The notes beneath the pieces were generated by a model. That model did no database searches. It had not been told where the DNA came from and worked only from the letters and a program-made list of their open reading frames with translations. The position numbers and the translations under genes are program-made. A DNA stretch of 5,514 nt, from contig CAJGDL010000105.1 in NCBI GenBank assembly GCA_904502075.1, forward strand, positions 1-5,514, given 5' to 3'. Below are positions 1 through 4,521 of this stretch, in pieces (position 1 is the stretch's first letter; each line of letters starts with the position of its first letter). Source of the DNA: an uncultured Alistipes sp. Lineage in GTDB: Bacteria > Bacteroidota > Bacteroidia > Bacteroidales > Rikenellaceae.

Positions 1-206
1 CTGTTGCCGCAGTCGGATTCGAGAATTCCCTGTGCCAGGGTGATGCTGGCAGGGATGCCGTATCGCTCCATGTGGTCGACGGCAATGGGGTGGTAGCGGG
101 CGATATACTCTTCGCGTGTCTGCCTCGTTTCGCGCTGTGCACGCGCCGAAACTCCGATAAAAAGCGCAAAAAGGAGTAAAATGATTGCTTTTTGGGAAAT
201 ATTCAT
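1..206 (-). CDS. Secreted GH73-type glucosaminidase (peptidoglycan hydrolase), N-terminal part only
   Basis: Reading leftward from the ATG whose complement is at 204-206, an open frame of 68 codons plus two bases runs off the window edge. Residues 1-23 form a signal peptide: a short polar start, a hydrophobic core (AIILLLFALFIGV) and an ARA-Q cleavage site, so the protein is exported. Residues 34-68 match the start of the FlgJ/GH73 N-acetylglucosaminidase domain: YIARYHPIAVDHMERYGIP followed by ASITLAQGILESDCGN. E63 in the LES motif sits where GH73 enzymes have their catalytic glutamate. Such enzymes cleave the N-acetylglucosaminyl bond of peptidoglycan glycan strands during wall remodelling or cell separation. 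Bacteroidales members often carry C-terminal LysM repeats, but that part lies outside the window. A typical Bacteroidota promoter lies 35 bases upstream. The assignment rests on about 35 residues of domain, so the family is likely and the exact enzyme unknown. Confidence 0.8.
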   Translation of the reverse strand, partial: MNISQKAIILLLFALFIGVSARAQRETRQTREEYIARYHPIAVDHMERYGIPASITLAQGILESDCGN

Positions 207-214
207 TATATTTG
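185..214 (+). promoter_or_regulatory. Candidate promoter for the DUF4254-GT9 unit
   Basis: TTG at 185-187, a 19-base spacer and TATATTTG at 207-214 fit the Bacteroidota promoter pattern. The -33 element lies inside the first codons of the divergent glucosaminidase gene. The predicted start near 220 gives a leader of about 77 bases before the ATG at 297. No other TAnnTTTG is seen between 215 and 296 on this strand. The long leader and AT-rich surroundings make this weaker than the other promoters here. Confidence 0.4.
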
Positions 215-226
215 TTAAATATTTGG

Positions 227-242
227 TGCTTTTACGAAAGCA
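227..242. repeat. Perfect 6-bp inverted repeat between facing promoters
   Basis: TGCTTT (227-232) and AAAGCA (237-242) are perfectly complementary around a TACG loop. The repeat touches the -7 element of the leftward promoter (241-248) and would form a stem-loop near the 5' end of the predicted rightward transcript. It could be an operator or an RNA hairpin. In AT-rich DNA a chance origin is also possible. Confidence 0.35.
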
Positions 243-271
243 AAGATAGCGGATTATAACGAAATAAACAA
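241..271 (-). promoter_or_regulatory. Bacteroidota-type promoter for the leftward glucosaminidase gene
   Basis: On the minus strand TTG (complement at 269-271) is followed by 20 bases and then TATCTTTG (complement at 241-248). This fits the Bacteroidota consensus TTTG / TAnnTTTG, with a complete -7 element. Transcription would start near 235, giving a leader of about 30 bases before the start codon at 206. Confidence 0.7.
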
Positions 272-296
272 TATAAACCCAATAAAACCGAAGAGT

Positions 297-899
297 ATGT
301 TTACCGAAAATGCCAATCGTATTTTCCGTCAGGTAATCGACGACTACCACCGCCACGATGATGTGGATTTCCCCATTGCAAACCCCTTTGAGAAGGGCTC
401 GATCGACTTCCTTCTCTATGAGAAGTGCTGGGTAGATACTGTACAATGGCACTTGGAGGACATTATCCGCGATCCGCAGATTGATCCCGTAGCCGCATTG
501 GCGCTGAAGCGTCGTATCGACAAGTCGAACCAGGTGCGCACCGACATGGTGGAGTACATCGACTCCTATATGCTCGAGAAGTACAAGGAGGTGGTGCCCG
601 CAGCCGATGCCCGTATCAATACCGAGACCCCCGCTTGGGCCATCGACCGCCTCTCGATCCTGGCGCTGAAGATCTACCACATGCACTGCGAAACGGTGCG
701 TGAGGATGTTTCGGAGGATCATCGTGCCGCCTGTCAGAAGAAACTCGATGTGCTCCTGACGCAGCAGGTGGATCTCTCGCAGGCCATCGAGGAGCTTTTT
801 GACGATATCGCTTCGGGTCGCAAGTACATGAAGGTCTACAAGCAGATGAAGATGTACAACGATCCCGCGCTGAACCCCGTACTCTATGCCAAAAAGTAA
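297..899 (+). CDS. DUF4254 family protein of unknown function
   Basis: This 200-residue protein has no signal peptide or membrane segment, so it should be cytoplasmic. It resembles the Bacteroidota DUF4254 family, recognised from blocks such as NPFEKGSIDFLLYEKCW (29-45), DTVQWHLEDIIRDP (47-60), DKSNQVRTDMVEYID (75-89) and ETPAWAIDRLSILALKIYHM (110-129). The composition is strongly helical and charged. The two halves show a faint common pattern, HxE then Asp-x7-Asp: H52/E54/D75/D83 and H130/E132/D151/D159. This may reflect an internal helical repeat. The biochemical function is not known. The gene overlaps the downstream GT9 glycosyltransferase by 14 bases, so the two are probably translated in a coupled way and work in the same surface-glycan pathway. 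The ATG at 297 has an A-rich leader and no Shine-Dalgarno sequence, as is usual in this phylum. Family call is firm from memory of its motifs; role is inference. Confidence 0.8.
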   Translation: MFTENANRIFRQVIDDYHRHDDVDFPIANPFEKGSIDFLLYEKCWVDTVQWHLEDIIRDPQIDPVAALALKRRIDKSNQVRTDMVEYIDSYMLEKYKEVVPAADARINTETPAWAIDRLSILALKIYHMHCETVREDVSEDHRAACQKKLDVLLTQQVDLSQAIEELFDDIASGRKYMKVYKQMKMYNDPALNPVLYAKK

Positions 900-1902
900 A
901 CAGCCGAAGCACCTGTTGGTGATCCGCTCGTCGGCCATGGGCGATGTGGCGATGTTGCCGCACGCCCTCAGGTCGTTGCGCAAGAGCAACCCCGAGTTGA
1001 AGATTACCGTGGTGACGCGTAAACTTTTTGCCCCCTTCTTTGCGGGAATCGACCTCGACTTCCTCTACATCGATCCGAAGGGTGCCCATAAGCGTCCGTC
1101 CGGGATCTGGCAGTTGGCTCGCGAGGCCAAACGCTTGGGGGTAGATGCTGTGGCCGACTGCCACGATGTGCTGCGTTCGCAACTCTTCCGCCTCTTTATG
1201 AAGTTGCGCGGTGTGCGCGTGGAGTCGATCCACAAGGGCCGCTTCGCCAAGTGGCTCCGCATGGGGAGCAATTCGGAGTGCATACAACCCTTGAAACACT
1301 CGGTGATCCGTTACTGCGATACGATTCGTCGCTTGGGATTTGAGTTTGACGACCCCTCGACCTTCAAGCCCGAGTTACCCAATCCGATGGGAGAGAAGCA
1401 GGGCCGTTGGGTGGGTGTTGCCCCCTTCTCGGCTCACAAGGGCAAGATCTATCCGCCCGAGTTGATGGCGCAGGTGATCGAGTCACTCAGCAAGCGTTAT
1501 GATCGTGTTTTTGTCCACAGCGGAGGGGGGACTGAACTTCAATTCGCCCAAGCACAGGAGGCTCGCCATGAAAATGTAACGGCCCTGAACGGTCGCCTGG
1601 ATCTGAAGGGGGAGTTGGAACTGATCTCCCACCTGGATTGTGTGGTCTCGATGGACTCGCTCGTGATGCACATGGCTTCGTTGGTTGATACCCCCGTGGT
1701 TTCGGTCTGGGGTGCGACTCATCCCAAGATGGGATTCTTGGGCTATGGTTGCAATCCCGATGGGGTGGTGCAGCGCGATGACCTCAATTGTCGCCCCTGC
1801 TCGGTCTATGGCAAAAAGGCCTGCAAGTACCAGGACTACCGCTGCATGACGGGTATTCGCCCCGAAGAGATTGTGGAGCGCGTGGCCAAGTTGATCGGCT
1901 AA
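886..1902 (+). CDS. Glycosyltransferase family 9 (heptosyltransferase-like)
   Basis: The 338-residue protein has the two-Rossmann-domain (GT-B) plan of GT9, the ADP-heptose:LPS heptosyltransferase family, and a usual length. The N-terminal motif VIRSSAMGDVAMLPHAL (12-28) is the acceptor-domain signature. GVAPFSAHKGKIYP (177-190) begins the donor-binding domain. DCVVSMDSLVMHMASL (251-266) with VVSVWGATHP (271-280) is the nucleotide-sugar site, where the family usually has a (T/S)xDSG-xxH motif; here H262 is kept and Gly is replaced by Leu259. A late cysteine cluster (C302, C305, C313, C320) is also present. It most likely transfers a sugar to lipopolysaccharide core or another surface glycan at the cytoplasmic face of the inner membrane. 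Heptose as the donor sugar is not proven by sequence. The ATG at 886 lies inside the end of the DUF4254 gene. A later start would cut into the RSSAMGD motif, so 886 is chosen. A strong terminator follows 48 bases after the stop. Confidence 0.9.
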   Translation: MPKSKQPKHLLVIRSSAMGDVAMLPHALRSLRKSNPELKITVVTRKLFAPFFAGIDLDFLYIDPKGAHKRPSGIWQLAREAKRLGVDAVADCHDVLRSQLFRLFMKLRGVRVESIHKGRFAKWLRMGSNSECIQPLKHSVIRYCDTIRRLGFEFDDPSTFKPELPNPMGEKQGRWVGVAPFSAHKGKIYPPELMAQVIESLSKRYDRVFVHSGGGTELQFAQAQEARHENVTALNGRLDLKGELELISHLDCVVSMDSLVMHMASLVDTPVVSVWGATHPKMGFLGYGCNPDGVVQRDDLNCRPCSVYGKKACKYQDYRCMTGIRPEEIVERVAKLIG

Positions 1903-1949
1903 CCCTTCTTGCTTAATCGCGAAGAGTGTAAGTCTTCACCTCTATAGTG

Positions 1950-1993
1950 ATAACCCTCAAAAGGTTGAAATACCTCTTGAGGGTTATTTTTTT
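1950..1993 (+). terminator. Intrinsic terminator of the DUF4254-GT9 unit
   Basis: An 11-bp perfect stem (ATAACCCTCAA at 1950-1960 with TTGAGGGTTAT at 1977-1987) is capped by an inner 4-bp stem (1962-1965 with 1972-1975) and a 6-base loop. Seven T residues (1987-1993) follow. No T tract is present on the opposite side, so it acts on rightward transcription. Confidence 0.9.
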
Positions 1994-2018
1994 GGGGGGG
2001 GAGGGTATCTCTGTCGGG
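1994..2018 (+). other. G-rich tract between converging terminators
   Basis: Eight consecutive G residues (1994-2001) directly follow the terminator T run, then A, GGG (2003-2005), a 10-base gap and GGG (2016-2018). Four G3 runs are possible, with loops of about 2, 1 and 10 bases, which could allow a G-quadruplex on the plus strand. No gene reads through it. This is a sequence observation without known function. Confidence 0.3.
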
Positions 2019-2020
2019 AG

Positions 2021-2052
2021 AAAAAACAAAAGCCACTCGATTGAGTGGCTTT
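2021..2052 (-). terminator. Intrinsic terminator of the leftward tRNA genes
   Basis: The stem AAAGCCACTC (2029-2038) with GAGTGGCTTT (2043-2052) has a 4-base loop. Read leftward it is followed by TTTTGTTTTTT (complement of 2021-2031), a good U tract. It begins 8 bases after the 3' end of tRNA-Val. Read rightward the hairpin is followed by TTTCTTTCTT, so it may also back up the terminator of the GT9 unit. Confidence 0.85.
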
Positions 2053-2060
2053 CTTTCTTG

Positions 2061-2135
2061 TGGGAGCTGAGGGATTCGAACCCCCGACCCTCTGCTTGTA
2101 AGGCAGATGCTCTGAACCAGCTGAGCTAAGCTCCC
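2061..2135 (-). tRNA. tRNA-Val (anticodon TAC)
   Basis: The minus strand folds into a complete cloverleaf of 75 bases. The acceptor stem GGGAGCT/AGCTCCC is followed by discriminator A. The D arm is GCTC...GAGC. The anticodon stem TCTGC/GCAGA carries loop CTTACAA, giving anticodon TAC (valine, reading GUA/GUG and other GUN codons when modified). The T stem GGGGG/CCCTC has one G-U pair and loop TTCGAAT. CCA is not encoded, so it must be added after transcription. It is the second of two leftward tRNA genes, has its own promoter at 2156-2186, and a terminator begins 8 bases downstream. Confidence 0.97.
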
Positions 2136-2155
2136 GAACTGTTGGCTTGGGACTG

Positions 2156-2186
2156 CAAAGGTAATTCATTTTTTTGAACTTCCAAA
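2156..2186 (-). promoter_or_regulatory. Promoter of the tRNA-Val gene
   Basis: On the minus strand TTTG (complement at 2183-2186), a 19-base spacer and TACCTTTG (complement at 2156-2163) match the Bacteroidota promoter consensus fully. The -7 element ends 20 bases before the mature tRNA 5' end, giving a leader of about 14 bases. tRNA-Val can therefore be transcribed independently of tRNA-Asn. Confidence 0.75.
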
Positions 2187-2199
2187 CTTTTTTGAGTAT

Positions 2200-2221
2200 T
2201 TTTTGAAAAAATCTTCAAAAA
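2200..2221. repeat. AT-rich 8-bp hairpin between the tRNA genes
   Basis: TTTTTGAA (2200-2207) and TTCAAAAA (2214-2221) form a perfect but AT-rich inverted repeat around a 6-base loop, 21 bases downstream of the tRNA-Asn 3' end. No U tract follows in the leftward direction, so it is at best a weak terminator or processing signal for the tRNA-Asn transcript. Confidence 0.3.
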
Positions 2222-2242
2222 GTTTCGCAACCCGCGCGCAAG

Positions 2243-2316
2243 CGCCTGAACAAGGACTTGAACCTAGGACCCCATGATTAACAGTCATGTGCTCTAACCA
2301 ACTGAGCTATTCAGGC
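2243..2316 (-). tRNA. tRNA-Asn (anticodon GTT)
   Basis: The minus strand folds into a 74-base cloverleaf: acceptor stem GCCTGAA/TTCAGGC with discriminator G, and D arm GCTC...GAGC. The anticodon stem CATGA/TCATG has loop CTGTTAA, giving anticodon GTT (asparagine codons AAU and AAC). The variable loop has 5 bases. The T arm CTAGG-TTCAAGT-CCTTG contains one U-U mismatch (positions 50 and 64). CCA is not encoded. The gene is transcribed from a consensus promoter at 2360-2390, with about 37 bases of leader containing a small hairpin (2333-2346). No strong terminator follows before the tRNA-Val promoter, so some transcripts may read into tRNA-Val. Confidence 0.96.
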
Positions 2317-2359
2317 TTTTTTTAAGAACTTCGGGATGTATATCCCTGTTTTGCGAGTG

Positions 2360-2390
2360 CAAATATAGAGTAAATTTTTATTCCTGCAAA
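2360..2390 (-). promoter_or_regulatory. Promoter of the tRNA-Asn gene
   Basis: On the minus strand TTTG (complement at 2387-2390), 19 bases and TATATTTG (complement at 2360-2367) give a full match to the Bacteroidota consensus. Its -33 element is only 3 bases from the -33 element of the divergent DUF1573 promoter. Confidence 0.8.
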
Positions 2391-2393
2391 ATT

Positions 2394-2427
2394 TTTGATG
2401 AAAAAAATTAAAAAAAATGTATCTTTG
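2394..2427 (+). promoter_or_regulatory. Promoter of the DUF1573 gene, with a very short leader
   Basis: TTTG (2394-2397), a 22-base spacer and TATCTTTG (2420-2427) fit the consensus, though the spacer is slightly long. The predicted start near 2432-2434 leaves only about 8-10 bases before the ATG at 2442, so the mRNA would be almost leaderless. Confidence 0.7.
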
Positions 2428-2441
2428 CATAAATAAACCCC

Positions 2442-3518
2442 ATGAAAAGAAGGCTTTATATACTACTTATTCCACTTATTATCTGTCATTTAAGCGCATT
2501 TGGACAGTCCGGGCTGATTTTCCCCTCTCCGGAGTGGAATTTTGGTGCCATTGGCGAGGAGAGTGGCATTTTGACCCACCGCTTTGTGGTGCGCAATACC
2601 GGCGAGCATCCCGAAGTGATCCTCGACATCACGGCTGCTTGCGGCTGCACGAAGCCCTCCTTTCTGCGCAAACCGATTCTGCCGGGCGAAGAGTCGGTGG
2701 TGGAGGTAACCTTTCAGCCGGCCGGTCAGCACGGGGTGATCGACCGCACGCTGACGGTCTTCGGGGATAGGCGCCAGGTGGTTGCTCGTCTGCGGGTGAT
2801 AGGCGAGGTAATCCCACGCAAACGCACCCTCGAGGAGCGCTTTCCCGTGGAGGTCGGCAAAGGGATTCGTCTTACCAACAACCACCTTACCTTCGGCACA
2901 GTTTCCCACGGAGAGATGGAGCCCGCACAACTTGGGATCATCAACACGGACAACAAGCCCCACCGAATCCGATTGGTTCCGCAGGTGCAGAGTGGGTACC
3001 TCGAGTTGAATCTACCCACCCTCTTGGTAGCGGGCCAGGAGGGGGAGGTTGTCGTGGGTTACAGCATTCCGACCGACAGCCACACCTACGGCACGCTGAA
3101 GGATACCTATTATATAGAGGTGGATGGCGAGCGACAACTCACCCGCTTCGCCACGCAGGCGGTGGCCATAGATGACCTCACGACAGCCTCCCCAAAACAG
3201 GCGCCGCAAATCAAGAGCCCAGGCGACCTGCTGCGCTTTGGCGAGGTGCGACAAGGGGAGACGGCTACCCTGCGCTTCACACTTTGCAACATGGGGGTGG
3301 CCGCGTTGATTGTTCGCGCGGTGGAGTTGCCGGAGCGAATCCGCACTACGCTCACCCCCGGAGAGCGGATTCCGGCGGGACAAAGCCGCGAGTACACCCT
3401 GCAATTCGACTCCCGCGATCTCGATTTCGGCTCGTTTGTCAAGCGACTTTTGGTGGTCACCAACGACCCTCAGCACCCCCTTTGGCAACCGCGTATCTCG
3501 GCGATTGTAATCGAATAG
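2442..3518 (+). CDS. Exported DUF1573 protein with three Ig-like domains
   Basis: The 358-residue protein starts with a signal peptide (1-20 or so: KRR, then the hydrophobic stretch LYILLIPLIICHLSAF, then a G-Q junction), so it is exported, most likely to the periplasm. Residues 27-122 form a classical DUF1573 domain. It begins with EWNFGAIGEESG, continues with HRFVVRNTGEHP, the family's CGCT motif (C67, C69) and PILPGEESVVEVTFQP, and ends with LRVIGEV. Two further regions start with the same beta-strand pattern (LTNNHLTFGTV at 144-154; LLRFGEV at 263-269) and probably form two more sandwiches up to residue 357, without the CGC motif. The fold is that of immunoglobulin-like ASH/MSP domains. 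The molecular role is unknown, probably binding. It stands alone, between a divergent tRNA gene and the nfnAB promoter. The ATG at 2442 is chosen because it places the signal peptide at the N-terminus. No hairpin terminator is seen after the stop. Confidence 0.85.
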   Translation: MKRRLYILLIPLIICHLSAFGQSGLIFPSPEWNFGAIGEESGILTHRFVVRNTGEHPEVILDITAACGCTKPSFLRKPILPGEESVVEVTFQPAGQHGVIDRTLTVFGDRRQVVARLRVIGEVIPRKRTLEERFPVEVGKGIRLTNNHLTFGTVSHGEMEPAQLGIINTDNKPHRIRLVPQVQSGYLELNLPTLLVAGQEGEVVVGYSIPTDSHTYGTLKDTYYIEVDGERQLTRFATQAVAIDDLTTASPKQAPQIKSPGDLLRFGEVRQGETATLRFTLCNMGVAALIVRAVELPERIRTTLTPGERIPAGQSREYTLQFDSRDLDFGSFVKRLLVVTNDPQHPLWQPRISAIVIE

Positions 3519-3526
3519 GTGTAAAA

Positions 3527-3558
3527 TTCGCTTTTTTCGCATTTTTTTTCTATCTTTG
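3527..3558 (+). promoter_or_regulatory. Promoter of the nfnAB operon
   Basis: TATCTTTG (3551-3558) is a perfect -7 element. TTCG (3527-3530), 20 bases upstream, is a three-of-four match to the -33 element. The predicted start near 3563 leaves a leader of about 60 bases before the ATG at 3625. Confidence 0.65.
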
Positions 3559-3624
3559 TCTTTTGGGAAGTATTCCTTTATTTAAGACCACTTGAGAAAA
3601 CACTACAAACTACAACCAAATAAG

Positions 3625-4509
3625 ATGTATACGATTCTTGAAAAACGGCTTTTGGCCGAAGGTATCTATCTGATGCGCATCGAGGCTCCTCGTGTGGCAC
3701 GCTCCGCACAGCCCGGGCAGTTTGTCATCGTGCGCGTCGACGAGCAGGGTGAGCGTATTCCCCTCACCATTGCCGACTACAACGCCGAAGAGGGCTGGGT
3801 AACGATTGTTACGCAGACGCTGGGCGTTTCGACCCGTAAACTCTGCGCCCTGAACGAGGGTGAGGCCCTGGCCGACTTTGCAGGTCCGCTGGGTCGCCCC
3901 TCGGATTTCGTCAAGGAGCCCATCGAGGAGGTAAAGAAGCGCCGCTATATCTTCGTGGCCGGCGGTGTGGGTACCGCTCCGGTCTACCCACAGGTGAAGT
4001 GGCTGCATGAGCAGGGTGTGGAGGTCGATGTGATCATCGGCGCCAAGACCAAGTCGATGCTGATCTACACCGAGGAGATGCAAAAAGTGGCTACCAACCT
4101 CTACATCGCCACCGACGACGGCTCGGAGGGTTTCCACGGCTTGGTAACCAACTTGATGGCCGAGCTTGTGGAGAAGCAGGGCAAGAAGTATGACATCTGT
4201 GTCGCCATCGGCCCGATGATCATGATGAAGTTCGTCTGCCTAACGACCAAGAAGTACGACTTGGAGACCATCGTATCGCTCAATGCGCTGATGGTGGATG
4301 GCACGGGCATGTGTGGTGCCTGCCGTGTTACGGTGGGAGGCAAGACCTTCTTCACCTGCGTGGATGGCCCCGAGTTCGACGGCCATCAGGTCGATTTCGA
4401 CGAGGCGATGCGCCGTCAGGGGATGTACAAGACCCAGGAGCAGCGCGCAGCCGCCATCTATGCCGAGCGTCAGGCCGGTCACAAGTGCAAAGTTGGATTG
4501 GATAAATAG
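3625..4509 (+). CDS. nfnA: Nfn-type ferredoxin:NADP+ oxidoreductase, small subunit (NfnA; SudB-like)
   Basis: The 294-residue protein belongs to the ferredoxin-reductase-like FAD/NAD-binding family often labelled sulfide or dihydroorotate dehydrogenase-like. Residues 1-95 form the FAD domain, with RIPLTIAD (45-52) binding flavin and GPLG (87-90). The NAD(P) domain opens with VAGGVGTAPVYP (111-122). Near the C-terminus D225, C230, C233 and C245 (spacing 4, 2, 11) can ligate a [2Fe-2S] cluster; an Asp plus three Cys set is, as I recall, described for NfnA structures. With the next gene it would form the cytoplasmic electron-bifurcating complex that couples reduced ferredoxin and NADH oxidation to NADP+ reduction, or the reverse. 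The gap to nfnB is 12 bases, so they share an operon. A TTG at 3592 is in frame, but the conserved domain begins with MYTILEKRL, so the ATG at 3625 is the better start. An alternative is a partner of another reductase; the neighbour argues for Nfn. Confidence 0.85.
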   Translation: MYTILEKRLLAEGIYLMRIEAPRVARSAQPGQFVIVRVDEQGERIPLTIADYNAEEGWVTIVTQTLGVSTRKLCALNEGEALADFAGPLGRPSDFVKEPIEEVKKRRYIFVAGGVGTAPVYPQVKWLHEQGVEVDVIIGAKTKSMLIYTEEMQKVATNLYIATDDGSEGFHGLVTNLMAELVEKQGKKYDICVAIGPMIMMKFVCLTTKKYDLETIVSLNALMVDGTGMCGACRVTVGGKTFFTCVDGPEFDGHQVDFDEAMRRQGMYKTQEQRAAAIYAERQAGHKCKVGLDK

Positions 4510-4521
4510 TAAATAAGCAAT

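Noticed and set aside
616..1299. 227-codon minus-strand frame across the DUF4254/GT9 junction
   Set aside because: It lies opposite two well supported genes. The translation is Arg/His-rich with no domain, and no promoter is seen.
1921..1937. Hairpin GAAGA...TCTTC just after the GT9 gene as an additional terminator
   Set aside because: A five-pair stem without a T tract; the much stronger hairpin at 1950-1993 explains termination.
1947..2169. Short open frames on both strands over the terminators and tRNA-Val
   Set aside because: They cover a terminator hairpin and a tRNA gene; peptides such as LRDSNPRPSACKADA are familiar false translations of tRNA sequence.
2169..2206. Three TTTTTTGA copies between the tRNA genes as a direct repeat array
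   Set aside because: Spacing is irregular (about 18 and 11 bases) and such strings are common in this AT-rich spacer.
2490..2963. Minus-strand and other-frame open reading frames inside the DUF1573 gene
   Set aside because: The plus-strand frame encodes a signal peptide and family motifs. The overlapping frames show none and have no promoter or start context.
3566..3576. Small hairpin GGAA-GTA-TTCC in the nfnAB leader as a riboswitch or attenuator
   Set aside because: Only four pairs with a three-base loop, no terminator-like U tract and no recognisable riboswitch core.
3592..3624. Extended N-terminus of NfnA from an in-frame TTG
   Set aside because: The extra 11 residues are not part of the family. 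The ATG at 3625 has the A-rich leader seen at neighbouring starts and begins exactly at the conserved FAD domain.
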